Shown here piece by piece: positions 48,901 through 55,140 of a DNA stretch of 64,000 nucleotides. Each line of letters starts with the position of its first letter. Within the stretch, counting starts at the first letter, position 1. Source of the stretch: Cyrtodaria siliqua (lineage: Eukaryota; Mollusca; Bivalvia; Adapedonta; Hiatellidae); assembly GCA_037043455.1 (NCBI GenBank), contig JAWPHD010011493.1, positions 19,417-83,416 on the forward strand, written 5' to 3'. Made by a program: the position numbers and the translations under genes. Under the pieces are notes generated by a model. The model made no database searches. It was not told where the DNA came from and was given only the letters and a program-made list of their open reading frames with translations.

Positions 48901-51167
48901 ATAGCACAAACAAGAAAGGTTTAAAAACAGGAACGATCAGTGGCAAAAACGTCCATATGGTTTACCCCAGGTTGCAGGGTGCACCAAACTTCATTCTATT
49001 TTTACTAATAAAACAAATTTAATCCCAGATTGTTTGTCTAAAAGTATCACAGCAGCTACGCAGTTGTTAAAATACTTACACTCTTCGTCCTGGCAGTTGT
49101 TAAAATACTTACACTCTTCGTCCTGGCAGTTGTTAAAATACTTACACTCTTCGTCCTGGCAGTTGTTAAAATACTTACACTCTTCGTCCTGGCAGTTGTT
49201 AAAATACTTACACTCTTCGTCCTGGCAGTTGTTAAAATACTTACACTCTTCGTCCTGGCAGTTGTTAAAATACTTACACTCTTCGTCCTGGCAGTTGTTA
49301 AAATACTTACACTCTTCGTCCTGGCAGTTGTTAAAATACTTACACTCTTCGTCCTGGCAGTTGTTAAAATACTTACACTCTTCGTCCTGGCAGTTGTTAA
49401 AATACTTACACTCTTCGTCCTGGCAGTTGTTAAAATACTTACACTCTTCGTCCTGGCAATCGTCACCCTCCCAAGTTCCGTCTGGAGAACACACCAGGTG
49501 TCGTGTTGTACCGCTTAGTTCCTGCGAACATACTGTACCTATCCTCACCTCTGTATAGCGGAGATCGTATATGGTCAAGTCGGTGTCTATACATAGCTCT
49601 ATGTTCTTGAGGGCAACCAGAGAGCACGTTGGTTCGATGTTTTCCTAAATAGGATAGGAAATATTATAATAAGTGATATAAATATATGCTGCTGCTGCCT
49701 GCTGCTTTTGCTGTCGGTGATAACAAATTATGATAAATCGTAGATATCTATATTTTAAATGCTATATACAGGTCCTACTTCAATCCACCTTAGAGCAAAT
49801 AAAGAGAATGAGGGATACGATATATAATATATACTGGTATGGAGCGTCCGTGGCCGAGTGGTAAGAGGCTCTGACTTTTAATCACTTGCCCCTCACCGCT
49901 GTGGGTTCGATCCCTCATGGACCTAGGAATCTTTATGTGAGGACGCTATCCAGCTGGCTTGCGGAACGTCTATGGTTCTACCTAGGTGCCCGCCCATGCA
50001 CGAAAATTGCCCGGAGGGACACCTGGGGTCTTCCTCCACCAATGGAAGCTGGACAAGGCGACATATGACCTTAGCTGTTGGTGCGACTATACAATTCAAT
50101 TCAATTTCTACCTGTGAAAGTACATACTGAAAATAATAAATATTATATAAGTTGAAGAAAAAAAGACATGCGGCTGGCAGCTGCGGTACTGCTGGTGTCG
50201 ATGTAATACATATTGATAATGCATTATAGTCGATGTAATACATATCGATAATGCATTATGCCCGATGTAATACATATTGATAATGCATTATGTAAATGGT
50301 TACTCCTCTGCAAGCTATACAATCTATTTTAACAAATCATATTAAAATAAGGCAAACATATGTTTTACATATGTATATTTAATTTTGCATCATATAATTA
50401 TCAAACATATCTCATTCGTTTAAGAACAAATATATAATGCAATTTAGTAATATACTGAAAGGAAAGAGAAACGCAACACGGGAATTTCCGCTATATAATG
50501 TATATACTGCACACTCAATTCCACATAAGATTCCAAAGAAATTCCAAGATGTTTTGTAAATAAAAAAGGTTGCAGTTAGTTAGAGAAAGGACACAACTGT
50601 GATGTTTTGTAGAAGATTTAATCACAGTACACTTTTTAACAAGAAATTCATAAATGTTGAAGTTCCTCGTTGAAAAATTGAGCAATTTCAGTTAAATGTT
50701 GAAGTTCCTCTTTGAAAAATTGAGCCAGTTCAGTACTGTATTTAACGTAAAGACAAAATTGTGTAAACTAAGTTTGCTCACATGCTGGAGCCAAACGCGT
50801 ACTCTGTCAATAATAAAACTTTGAAGGAATACTATTTGCTGTGTTACGTGTTATTTAAGTCTTTTTTTTCGAAAGGAAAGGTCTTACGTAGCCATGTACC
50901 ATTCGATTACCAGCAGCATATGGTACATACAATATAAAGCGGAAATTCCCGCGTTGCGTTTCTTTTTCCTTTCAGTATATATTATTTAGTTTCTAAAATA
51001 CATAGTTTAAGATATAACCTATTAATTTTCGCACTACTTCTACTACTTACCTTATATTTAATGTCTAAATTAGAAAACAGCTCTCTTCCATCACTATGAT
51101 TAACGTGAAAAAATAAAACATGAATCAAAACAACAGACAGTTTAGTCACCATCTTCGAACGGAACAT
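21736..51167 (-). CDS. SVEP1-like multidomain type I membrane protein, 24 exons, 1588 residues
   Basis: Exons join without frame conflict (4767 bp including stop). 19 of 23 introns are phase 1, the signature of shuffled extracellular modules. Order by residue: signal peptide 1-30; CCP-like 40-107; basic/poly-Pro 108-146; HYR 147-236; CCP 237-295 and 296-357; HYR 358-443; CCP 444-516 and 517-581; module A with furin-like RKKRS 582-747; ephrin-receptor-like Cys-rich (GCC2/GCC3) 748-840; LamG/pentraxin-like about 845-1040; EGF x2 1046-1121; TSP1 1122-1178; CCP-like 1179-1243; module B with RRKRS 1244-1399; GCC2/GCC3 1400-1451; Ser/Thr stalk 1452-1483; TM about 1486-1508; cytoplasmic tail with PPVY. 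The make-up matches molluscan proteins called SVEP1-like. I see no VWA domain, and there is a TM anchor, so this is a relative rather than an orthologue. Likely a cell-surface adhesion or recognition receptor; the ligand is unknown. Confidence 0.85.
22745..22880. mobile_element. Diverged relative of element G, intron 23
   Basis: Shares ggggctagagggcgtgagcg and catgaacagtctcaatcaaa with element G. Confidence 0.45.
23049..23139 (-). CDS. Receptor gene exon 23, transmembrane helix
   Basis: Acceptor gtattttcag, donor ATAAG/gtattt, phase 1 to 2. Encodes VAIICTSVTVGVVAVIAIGC followed by VIWK, a single hydrophobic helix with a basic stop-transfer, so the N-terminus is extracellular. Confidence 0.85.
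23432..23527 (-). CDS. Receptor gene exon 22, Ser/Thr-rich stalk
   Basis: Acceptor actgaatctag, donor TCAT/gtaagt, phase 1 to 1, 96 bp. Encodes VSKVTTTPSQTTIHQEHVTS then SGNQESAETLS, a probable O-glycosylated juxtamembrane stalk. Confidence 0.7.
23891..24046 (-). CDS. Receptor gene exon 21, GCC2/GCC3 Cys-rich repeat
   Basis: Acceptor gatatacag, donor TCGG/gtgagt, phase 1 to 1. Encodes CPAGTQFSDGLCIDCEVGTY, QSEPGQSSCNSCPSGY and C, the third ephrin-receptor-like repeat. Confidence 0.85.
24503..24781. mobile_element. MITE family CATTACGTGGTCC, full copy, intron 20
   Basis: 279 bp, ends cattacgtggtcc and ggactacgtaatg (one mismatch). No coding capacity. Confidence 0.8.
25308..25502 (-). CDS. 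Receptor gene exon 20, module B second half
   Basis: Acceptor attaatttcag, donor TGTG/gtaagt, phase 1 to 1. Encodes SLSELIEAILAMEEVADLIE, YNIEVDGVSYTVD and VQCDEGYAATGYLC. It corresponds to the second half of exon 11, where there is no intron. Confidence 0.75.
25890..26285. repeat. 66-bp minisatellite spanning the exon 19 donor, about 5-6 copies
   Basis: The minus-strand unit contains tccaccggaactg/gtgagtacgattg. 66 bp is a multiple of three, but the intron part has an in-frame TGA, so distal donors would truncate the protein. Confidence 0.9.
26268..26540 (-). CDS. Receptor gene exon 19, module B first half with furin-type site
   Basis: Acceptor gattattttag, donor ACTG/gtgagt, phase 1 to 1. 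Encodes VDCLTSRICEMQASFSSSTR, then RKRSAVSTLTIEFNIFLTIP. It is homologous to the first half of exon 11, with a basic cleavage motif RRKRS at the same place. Confidence 0.75.
26862..28650. repeat. 58-bp minisatellite spanning the exon 18 donor, about 30 copies
   Basis: The minus-strand unit contains ggaaccaatcgacaaagtac..tgtgttg/gtaggtgtgat, i.e. exon end plus intron start. Several distal copies have lost the GT (cctagc or cctaac instead of cctacc on +). 58 bp is not a multiple of three, so only the exon-proximal donor keeps the frame used by exon 19. Confidence 0.92.
28608..28802 (-). CDS. Receptor gene exon 18, CCP-like domain
   Basis: Acceptor atataatgcag, donor GTTG/gtaggt, phase 1 to 1. 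Encodes IGTRVTCSDDISTVTVCNMT, GQQAFEEYRCGAETAYIW and VPVC. The last ~40 bp with the donor are the first unit of the 58-bp array. Confidence 0.8.
29073..29243 (-). CDS. Receptor gene exon 17, thrombospondin type 1 domain
   Basis: Acceptor atggttttag, donor CCTG/gtaaat, phase 1 to 1. Encodes NGGWSDWLEWSACDVTCNGG, TRQRSRSCNNPEP and C..C. The W-x-x-W-x-x-W and C-x-x-x-C-x-G-G-x-x-x-R-x-R motifs are complete. Confidence 0.95.
29510..30347. mobile_element. Foldback element, intron 16
   Basis: Outer ends tgagaatcatggctctta and its complement (agagctatgattctcgc). Inner arms around 29690-29838 and 30147-30300 are also inverted (e.g. aaaactcaccaaagag / ctctttggtgagtttt). The left end is expanded as a 46-bp tandem repeat. 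A minimal relative lies at 57729. Confidence 0.75.
29540..29690. repeat. 46-bp tandem repeat at the foldback end
   Basis: Three to four units with atagagccatgattcc and gtggtagtacgtacctacc. Confidence 0.75.
30377..30604 (-). CDS. Receptor gene exon 16, two EGF domains
   Basis: Acceptor tttgttacag, donor CCAG/gtataa, phase 1 to 1. EGF 1 starts AIDECKDAPCGDHICINNVD (calcium-binding type). EGF 2 is YCKYNECVRGDCVSDN..C-N-C-N-D-G-Y-T-G-V-F-C. Confidence 0.9.
31257..31840. repeat. 39-40 bp minisatellite about 15 bp downstream of the exon 15 donor
   Basis: About 14 diverged copies of gccaagacgatttatattgg followed by aacaagtacaatgcaatgta. It begins almost at the donor but the unit does not include it. 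Confidence 0.85.
31857..32027 (-). CDS. Receptor gene exon 15, LamG end and linker
   Basis: Acceptor cattgtttcatttcag-type, donor GACG/gtaata, phase 1 to 1. Encodes GVFIAGLAMYGWSLSAAEVS, the standard LamG closing strand, then a linker ending TPSICDG. Confidence 0.85.
32535..32814. mobile_element. MITE family CATTACGTGGTCC, full copy, intron 14
   Basis: 280 bp with perfect inverted ends CATTACGTGGTCC and GGACCACGTAATG. The interior matches the copy at 24503 in reverse orientation. Confidence 0.8.
32925..33124 (-). CDS. Receptor gene exon 14, LamG middle
   Basis: Acceptor tttttcag, donor AATG/gtgagg, phase 2 to 1. Encodes DHWTFIVCILDVPTQHLQLY and SGTLDLSVGSLSLEQ, typical LamG strands (W-T-F-I-V..L-Y-x-D). 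Confidence 0.85.
33383..33743 (-). CDS. Receptor gene exon 13, GCC2/GCC3 repeat and start of LamG
   Basis: Acceptor attgtttcag, donor GCCGG/gtatta, phase 1 to 2. First CSACPVGTYQPAGGQTNCIE (Cys-rich repeat), then about 75 residues beginning the LamG/pentraxin-like domain (AVSLAFWSKRQSDMHPHLAI). Confidence 0.85.
34508..34669 (-). CDS. Receptor gene exon 12, ephrin-receptor-like Cys-rich repeat
   Basis: Acceptor aatcttacag, donor ATAC/gtaagt, phase 1 to 1. Encodes CPRGTYLDSSTGNCEYCKTG, CDTCPDGYSTLSTGS and C. The C-P-x-G-x-Y..C-x-x-C..C-x-x-C-P-x-G-x-x-T pattern is GCC2/GCC3. Confidence 0.85.
35140..35445. repeat. 23-bp minisatellite about 45 bp downstream of the exon 11 donor
   Basis: About 13 copies of ttgtattgtaaaatgtggca. 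The unit does not contain the donor itself. Confidence 0.85.
35489..35986 (-). CDS. Receptor gene exon 11, module A with furin-type site
   Basis: Acceptor taaacttcag, donor TGCA/gtaagt, phase 1 to 1, 498 bp. It begins right after a CCP, encodes EGSCSDAATQEAIKQQVLTL, a C-x-x-x-x-x-C pair, then TSRKKRSPYK, a putative proprotein convertase site. After that come a strand FVTVTWNIMTSFI and FYCDTGYKF. It is homologous to exons 19-20. The alpha/beta pattern around the basic site recalls SEA-like domains; that is my inference and I know no named family. Confidence 0.75.
36470..37220. mobile_element. Element G interrupted by element F, intron 10
   Basis: 36470-36617 and 37171-37220 match the left and right parts of element G (see 6776). 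Element F sits between them, so F is the younger insertion. Confidence 0.6.
36618..37170. mobile_element. Non-autonomous DNA transposon F with GGGGCGCTTGTTTCAGCC ends
   Basis: gcgcttgtttcagccaaagg at the left and its exact complement at 37140-37160 are terminal inverted repeats. actattgttt / aacaatagt extends the symmetry outward. A related, more diverged copy lies at about 61985-62360. No ORF. Confidence 0.7.
37330..37445. repeat. Two-copy 62-bp direct repeat, intron 10
   Basis: ccaagggcagataactcact..ccattaaatatgcataca occurs twice. Confidence 0.75.
38048..38242 (-). CDS. Receptor gene exon 10, CCP/sushi domain
   Basis: Acceptor ctttaccag, donor ATCA/gtaagt, phase 1 to 1. Encodes VECPPLDPPTNGAIINDTVQ, MACQSGYDISAVGSS and W..FPDC. 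Confidence 0.8.
38640..38940 (+). mobile_element. LINE 3' end fragment, intron 9
   Basis: Starts attacaaggtgctgcaattac (RNase H LINE 3' coding remnant) and ends tcgacgtgccgtaaaacacc with ATTC repeats. Internally deleted relative to 13166. Confidence 0.6.
39038..39256 (-). CDS. Receptor gene exon 9, CCP-like domain
   Basis: Acceptor atatcgttatag, donor AACG/gtacgt, phase 1 to 1. Encodes IKCSTGPTDSLDNSRFMLYN, VACNLDCDLNLLLNG and W-x-x-G..YC. The cysteine/tryptophan pattern is that of a sushi domain, with extra cysteines. Confidence 0.75.
40171..40436. mobile_element. MITE family CATTACGTGGTCC, intron 8
   Basis: Left end cattatatggtccgagtatt; right end diverged. Contains cgttataaaatcct and ttcccatcgcttaatggaat. 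Confidence 0.65.
40510..40767 (-). CDS. Receptor gene exon 8, HYR domain 2
   Basis: Acceptor tgttttacag, donor AAAG/gtaaaa, phase 1 to 1, 258 bp. Encodes NYPPVIACQSPQVFYADRGT, VSWIEPTATDNV and LHYVHYRATDIEGN..C-x-V-x-L-x-V. A complete HYR domain in one exon, unlike HYR 1. Confidence 0.9.
41270..41415. repeat. Minisatellite with unit cagtactgctgtcagtgtaaa
   Basis: Six to seven imperfect copies of a ~21-bp unit in intron 7. It is not near a splice site. Confidence 0.8.
41700..43477. repeat. 50-bp minisatellite spanning the exon 7 donor, about 29 copies
   Basis: The unit includes ttgtacag/gtaggttgacatgg on the minus strand, i.e. the last ~43 bp of exon 7 plus the first ~7 bp of the intron. 50 bp is not a multiple of three and reading through meets a stop, so only the first donor keeps the protein. 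Distal units (left end) are more diverged, and a SINE splits the left end. Confidence 0.9.
41752..42003 (+). mobile_element. tRNA-derived SINE inserted in the 50-bp array
   Basis: A-box-like gcatccgagaggttaacg and B-box ggttcgaatccc lie about 55 bp apart, followed by an unrelated body. Array text resumes on both sides. Confidence 0.6.
43433..43618 (-). CDS. Receptor gene exon 7, CCP/sushi domain
   Basis: Acceptor atcgtttcag, donor ACAG/gtaggt, phase 1 to 1. Encodes CPVPTAPANGEVLCDDPSYS, FQCNDGFQLIGPQKMTC and W..ISC. The last ~43 bp, with the donor, form the first unit of the 50-bp minisatellite. Confidence 0.85.
44101..45172. mobile_element. Large foldback element, intron 6
   Basis: About 380-bp inverted arms (44101-44480 and 44790-45172) around a 310-bp core. 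Examples: cagccatctttgaaa at the left and its complement tcaaagatggctg at the right; gaattgtccatttatctaaa and its complement nearer the centre. No transposase ORF. Confidence 0.8.
45264..45384. repeat. Palindrome of about 120 bp, intron 6
   Basis: Arms aagaatcttttatggatatc..gatagggaattcc and their complement (gaatttcctatc..agattctt) around cgtgtttaaaacac. Confidence 0.6.
45677..45853 (-). CDS. Receptor gene exon 6, CCP/sushi domain
   Basis: Acceptor ggtgtttcag, donor ACCA/gtacgt, phase 1 to 1. Encodes LSCEAPTIPANGRQVSCTDG, FQCDNGYEMTGDNQASCL and W..PTC. Four cysteines and the tryptophan are in place. Confidence 0.9.
46409..46554 (-). CDS. Receptor gene exon 5, HYR domain 1, second half
   Basis: Acceptor ttgctttcag, donor AAAAT/gtaaac, phase 2 to 1. 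Encodes LPGGGRQHTVTYTATDNQGL followed by TATCQFSF, the canonical HYR ending (V-x-Y-x-A-x-D-x-x-G-x..C-x-F). Confidence 0.85.
47121..47347 (+). mobile_element. tRNA-Ser SINE, 5' truncated, intron 4
   Basis: Begins aaatcacttgcccctcaccg with B box taggttcgatccct; the A box is missing. The body and attcaatt tail are intact. Confidence 0.75.
47524..47650 (-). CDS. Receptor gene exon 4, HYR domain 1, first half
   Basis: Acceptor ggtttacag, donor AGCTC/gtaagt, phase 1 to 2. Encodes PPKYRNCPPSDILPVYTAIH and VAVTWSEPEPYDD, the start of a HYR (hyalin repeat) domain. Confidence 0.8.
47827..47943 (-). CDS. Receptor gene exon 3, basic and poly-proline segment
   Basis: Acceptor ttattgttgcag, donor CCAC/gtatgt, phase 1 to 1, 117 bp. 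It encodes RPKKEKRIRKKRGWWRRRGR, RS and then nine prolines made by a (CCA)n microsatellite. The segment links the CCP-like and HYR domains. Cluster RRRGRRS could be a proprotein convertase site. No family recognised. Confidence 0.65.
49062..49458. repeat. 33-bp minisatellite, 12 copies, spanning the exon 2 splice donor
   Basis: The minus-strand unit reads CQDEECKYFNN in frame and contains GAGT/gtaagt. The copies look identical by eye. No stop codon occurs on either strand in that frame, so the array can be read as exon or as intron. No spacers, so it is not a CRISPR array. Confidence 0.9.
49443..49644 (-). CDS. Receptor gene exon 2, CCP-like domain
   Basis: Acceptor cctatttag. It encodes ENIEPTCSLVALKNIELCID and ends HLVCSPDGTWEGDDCQDEE, a degenerate sushi domain with the terminal G-T-W..C pattern. 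It ends in phase 1 at the first of twelve identical donors (GAGT/gtaagt). Donors at every 33 bp down to 49080 keep the same frame, so the exon may be longer by multiples of 11 codons. Confidence 0.7.
49842..50105 (+). mobile_element. tRNA-Ser-derived SINE in intron 1
   Basis: Full-length copy: gcgtccgtggccgagtggta A box, gtgggttcgatccct B box, then the family body and an attcaattcaattt tail. Confidence 0.8.
50195..50295. repeat. Three-copy 29-30 bp tandem repeat
   Basis: cgatgtaatacatattgata followed by atgcattat, three times. Confidence 0.75.
50451..50978. mobile_element. Foldback element of about 530 bp in intron 1
   Basis: tatactgaaaggaaagagaa..cgcaacacgggaatttccgc at the left is inverted at 50932-50978. 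The right end is only about 70 bp from the exon 1 donor. No ORF inside. Confidence 0.75.
50640..50735. repeat. Two-copy 42-bp direct repeat
   Basis: aaatgttgaagttcctc..gttgaaaaattgagc occurs twice in tandem inside the foldback element. Confidence 0.65.
51051..51167 (-). CDS. Receptor gene exon 1, signal peptide
   Basis: ATG at 51165-51167; a second in-frame ATG five codons on (51150-51152) gives a cleaner signal peptide, MVTKLSVVLIHVLFFHVNHS. Donor AAG/gtaagt, phase 0. Confidence 0.8.
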
Positions 51168-51218
51168 TACGAAGTCACGCCGGGCAACTGAATAACGTTG
51201 TCGGCCACCAGCACGAGT

Positions 51219-51225
51219 TTAAATA
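51219..51225 (-). promoter_or_regulatory. Possible TATA-like element
   Basis: TATTTAA on the minus strand, about 55 bp upstream of the ATG. This would allow a very short 5' UTR. Weak evidence, from position only. Confidence 0.25.
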
Positions 51226-51562
51226 CTGAAACCAACACACATGTACAAAACTTATTTCATTATAACCTTTGAGAAGTAAACATGGTAAAGGATTGCGACG
51301 ATTTGTAAAGTGTATTGTTCAATTCCAAATAGACTGACCTCATTGAATCTGAAATGGCCAATCAAATACAAGAATCACTAGGAAGTAAAGCATCACTGAC
51401 CTTGAGTAAATCATATTTTTATAATAATTACCTATACAGTTATATATGTATATTACTGCTATACATAACTGATATAGATATAAATGATCAGGAAGCAATA
51501 ACAGCTAATTGCTTTTCAAGAATAATGGGACTGGCAATTGCTAAATTAAAGGATACAGCATT

Positions 51563-51662
51563 CTTTTCCATAGGGTATTGCCGGTAGTTTTCCATAGGGT
51601 ATTGCCGGTAGTTTTCCATAGGGTATTGCCGGTAGTTTTCCATAGGGTATTCCCGGTAGTTT
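51563..51662. repeat. 24-bp minisatellite, four copies
   Basis: ttttccatagggtattgccg then gtag, four times. Confidence 0.9.
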
Positions 51663-51781
51663 TTTCGTCAGAGTATCTAGACCAGTGTGCCTTTACATAC
51701 AGCCGTAATTTCGAGCCAGGTAACACTCAATACTCAAACTCAACACTTAAAGTTAAGAGGAATTCGGAGTGTTTGGTTTGT

Positions 51782-51783
<2 letters not shown>

Positions 51784-51826
<43 letters not shown>
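51784..51826. repeat. (GA)n microsatellite
   Basis: About 43 bp of uninterrupted GA. Confidence 0.95.
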
Positions 51827-51829
<3 letters not shown>

Positions 51830-52062
51830 TATCAAATACATTAATATGATTAGTTTACATGTTGTTTTTTAACTAAGCTGCCTTCAAATATCAAGATTTG
51901 TTAGATTTAAGATATCAAGATTTGTTAGATTTAAGATATCATATATTGCCAAATACGAAAGTCATAAAACACTCATATGAGTTTTAAATGAACATATATA
52001 ATACCCAGACGTTAATTTTTTCATATCCTGTTCATGGAAAGTCATTCAAGGTTGGGTAAAAT

Positions 52063-52326
52063 GCGTCCGTAGCCGAGTGGTTAGAGTCTCTGACTTGAAA
52101 TCACTTACCCCTCACCGCTGTGGGTTCGATCACTCAGGGGCCTAGGAATCTTTATGTGAGGAACCTATCCAGCTGGTTTGCGGATCGTCGGTGGTTCTAC
52201 CCAGGTGCCCGCCCGTGAATTAAAATGTGCCCGGATGGGCACCTGTGGTCTTCGTGCACCAATGGAAGCTGGAAGTTGCCATATGACCTTAGCTGTTTGT
52301 GCGACTATAAACTCCAATTCAATTCA
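52063..52326 (+). mobile_element. tRNA-Ser-derived SINE
   Basis: gcgtccgtagccgagtggtt A box, gacttgaaatcac anticodon region, gtgggttcgatcactc B box, family body, caattcaattc tail. Confidence 0.8.
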
Positions 52327-53190
52327 AAACTGGATCATGAAAATGCTATCATTCATGTACTTATTACATTTGTGGTTTTTTTCCACTTACAGGTGCAAGT
52401 ATACGCAGTAAATATCAACTTGATTGGGCCAACATTAAGACATTGATTAACCCTTTCGCTGACACAGTCGAAGACACAGATTTTTGCCACCAATGTAAAC
52501 CGAGATCAACCTGTCCATATTGTGCATACTGATCAGGGTTTACACTGTACCCACCTGTTAAAAGAATGTTTTTATAACGCTTTATATACAAAATATCAAT
52601 GGAAGGTTTGAATTTAAATTTTAGCAGACGACATTTAAAATTTGGCGGCGAAAGTGTTATTTAAGCGCTGGTTAATAAATACGACGTGTGCATTATTTAA
52701 TGAACTATTGCTAAAACATGTCTCATGTATTTTAAATAATATTTGACGTATAATTATAAAGTTTGAATAGAATTTTAGCTGAAAAGCCTATAAGGTATGT
52801 ATTTCATAGAATAAACCAATGTGTTAGAGAGAAAAATCAATCACCGAATAAAGAATGCTTTGTACTAGTTCATCCAATCAAAATGTGTCACAGATTTTCA
52901 TACTTTTCCTTCCGTTTGAAAACGTAGTCAAACGACACTTATAGGGAATTTACCTAAATCATCGATGTTCAAACCTGTACACGAGGTTCAAGTTAGTTCA
53001 ATCGATAGTTTGGTATTTTATTATTGACTATTGACAATATCCAATTGCAGTTAGGTATACACAGTCTCGACATTAGGACTTTTAAAACGGTATTGTAGTA
53101 TTCAAGTTTAGATATATTGAATTAAATTGCATTTACCATAAATTGAATTTGGGGTAATTCGAAGATAGGCAGACACCTTTCTTCCGGGGT
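52327..53190. other. Intergenic, nothing recognised
   Basis: AT-rich sequence without credible exons or repeats I can name. Confidence 0.5.
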
Positions 53191-53196
53191 AAGCAG

Positions 53197-54590
53197 AGGT
53201 GTAGGAACTTCAAACGTGAAACATGTCACAAATATAAAACGGCTACAAATGTAAAAAAAAGAAGTCACATATGTAAAAACATACGACAAATGTAACACGT
53301 TTGGTGACAAATGTAAAAAATAAGAACACAAATGTAAAAATACATTTTAAAACGTTTTCATTTTTTTTTTAGATCTGTTGATCAAAGGTCATGACCATGA
53401 CGTGGAGCGGCGTCCGTCCGTCCGTTCGTCCGTCCGTCTGTCTGCCCGTAAACTTTTGTTCGTGGCGACTTCTCCTCAGACACCGCTTGGCCAATTTAAC
53501 CCTGGGGTCAAATTTGGCCCCGCCCCAGGAGTCACAGTTTTACATAGGCTTATATAGGAAAACAATATTCTTCTCTGAAACTATAAGAGCCAGAGGTTTA
53601 ATATTTTGCATTTACTATAAGCCTATGGTCCTCTAACCAATCCTGTTCGAATGGTGAACATGTAAACGTAATCTTGCATTATTGTGTCGTGTTCATTATC
53701 AGCTGATAATCTAAGTCTATGTAAAACATGTGACCTCTGGGGCGGGGCCAAATATGACCACAGGATCACCATTTGAACAGGCTTGGTTAGAGGACCATAC
53801 GCTTATAGTAAATGCAAAATGAGCCTATGTAAAACTGTGACCCCTGGCGCGGGGCTAAATTGGACCCCAGGGTTACCATTTGACAAACTTAGTAGAAGAC
53901 ACATGTAATACATGAGAGCTCTGTACCTTGTGGTTTCAGAGAAGATGGGTTTTTAATCTTTTTTCCTATATAAGTCTATGAAAAACATGTAAAATTTCAA
54001 AATACAAACTTTGGACCCCCGGGGCATGATCATGTTTTATCCCAGGGACTTTATTTGAACAGATCTGATAAGCTAGGCGTTGGCGATCACTTTAAAAGAA
54101 AAAAATTCGAAATCTGTCCAGTGGTTCTTTAGAAGAAGACTGTTTAAGATTTTGACAATATATGGTAATGGCAGCCATCTTGGACATAATGCTAGCAAAT
54201 CTAAAAAGCAAGTTATTTAATTATCATCCATGTGATGTTTTGTCAAAATTGGCCAAGCGGTGTCTGAGTAAAAATGGCCACGGACAAAAGTTTACGGGCG
54301 CACGGACGGAAAGACGGACGGACGGACGCCGCACCACGCCACGGTCATGTCATGACCTTTGATCAACAGAGCAAAAAAAAATGAACGTTTAAATATGTAT
54401 TTTTACATTTTTTTTTTTTTTTTTTACATATGTTACTTTTTCCTTTTTTTTCTCACTTTTGTCACTTTTATTTTACGCATGTCACCAAACGTGGTACATT
54501 TGTCGTATGTTTTTACATATGTGACTTTTTCTTTACATTTGTAACCGTTTTTACATTTGTCACATTTTTCACGTTTGAGGTTCCTACACA
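53197..54590. mobile_element. 1.4-kb foldback element with CGTCC-rich inner arms
   Basis: Outer arm aggtgtaggaacttcaaacg at the left is inverted at 54571-54590. Within it, many degenerate cacaaatgtaaaa motifs are inverted on the two sides. Inner arms tgttgatcaaaggtcatgac (53377) and its complement (near 54366) carry (GTCC)n and (GACG)n simple repeats. No transposase is seen. Confidence 0.7.
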
Positions 54591-54660
54591 GAGGCCCTAT
54601 TCTTGAACCACAAGGGCATTTCGACAGATATATAGACCTTCTTGTATAACATATAAATAC

Positions 54661-55050
54661 ATTCATACTTATAACAAGGTGAGCAATTACCAGAATGTAT
54701 ACCCGGTTTTGCATCGTTAACGGTCAAACATATCTTGTTGGAATGATCCTATGCGACAAAGATTCTACAATGTTAATACTATGAAAGAGTTTTTTGATAC
54801 TATAGATTTTTAGTATTGTTTTAGATTTCTTGAAAGAAATCAGACTTTATAAATCATTATAATATGTTTTTATATATATTTACTAGTTTATACACCCGCT
54901 GACGGGCATTTGTTAATTTACATGTATACATAGATTATATTTTTACCATATCAACCCTTATTTGTAAATAGTTTTATCTTTATATATTTACATTAATTTT
55001 TAATTACTACTTCAATTCTTCATCTTTCACCAGTTTTTGCCCAAAATATG
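54661..55050 (+). mobile_element. LINE 3' end fragment
   Basis: Begins acttataacaaggtgagcaa..ccagaatgtatacccgg and ends with the family tail catctttcaccagtttttgc. Confidence 0.6.
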
Positions 55051-55074
55051 TAATATGTATTGTATATTTTTTCT

Positions 55075-55140
55075 CGTATGCGATTTATACTGCACTCTCG
55101 GGCCTGCGGCCCTCGAGAAGCAGTATACGGGGAGATAATG
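55075..55140. repeat. GC-rich palindrome
   Basis: atactgc..ctcgggcctgcggccctcgag..gcagtat folds on itself. A similar GC-rich motif (gctcgcttgcgctcgcgtcg) lies at 63801-63820. Confidence 0.5.

Noticed and set aside
49062..49458. CRISPR-like regular array of 33-bp repeats
   Set aside because: There are no unique spacers, the units are directly abutting, and the DNA is eukaryotic.
49034..49558. + strand ORF of 174 codons repeating LKYLHSSSWQL
   Set aside because: Antisense shadow of the 33-bp array and exon 2; open only because the unit is a multiple of three.
49842..49920. tRNA-Ser gene
   Set aside because: The head has A and B boxes but does not form a complete cloverleaf, and it continues into a SINE body. 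The same holds for the heads at 4649, 52063, 62586 and 63226.
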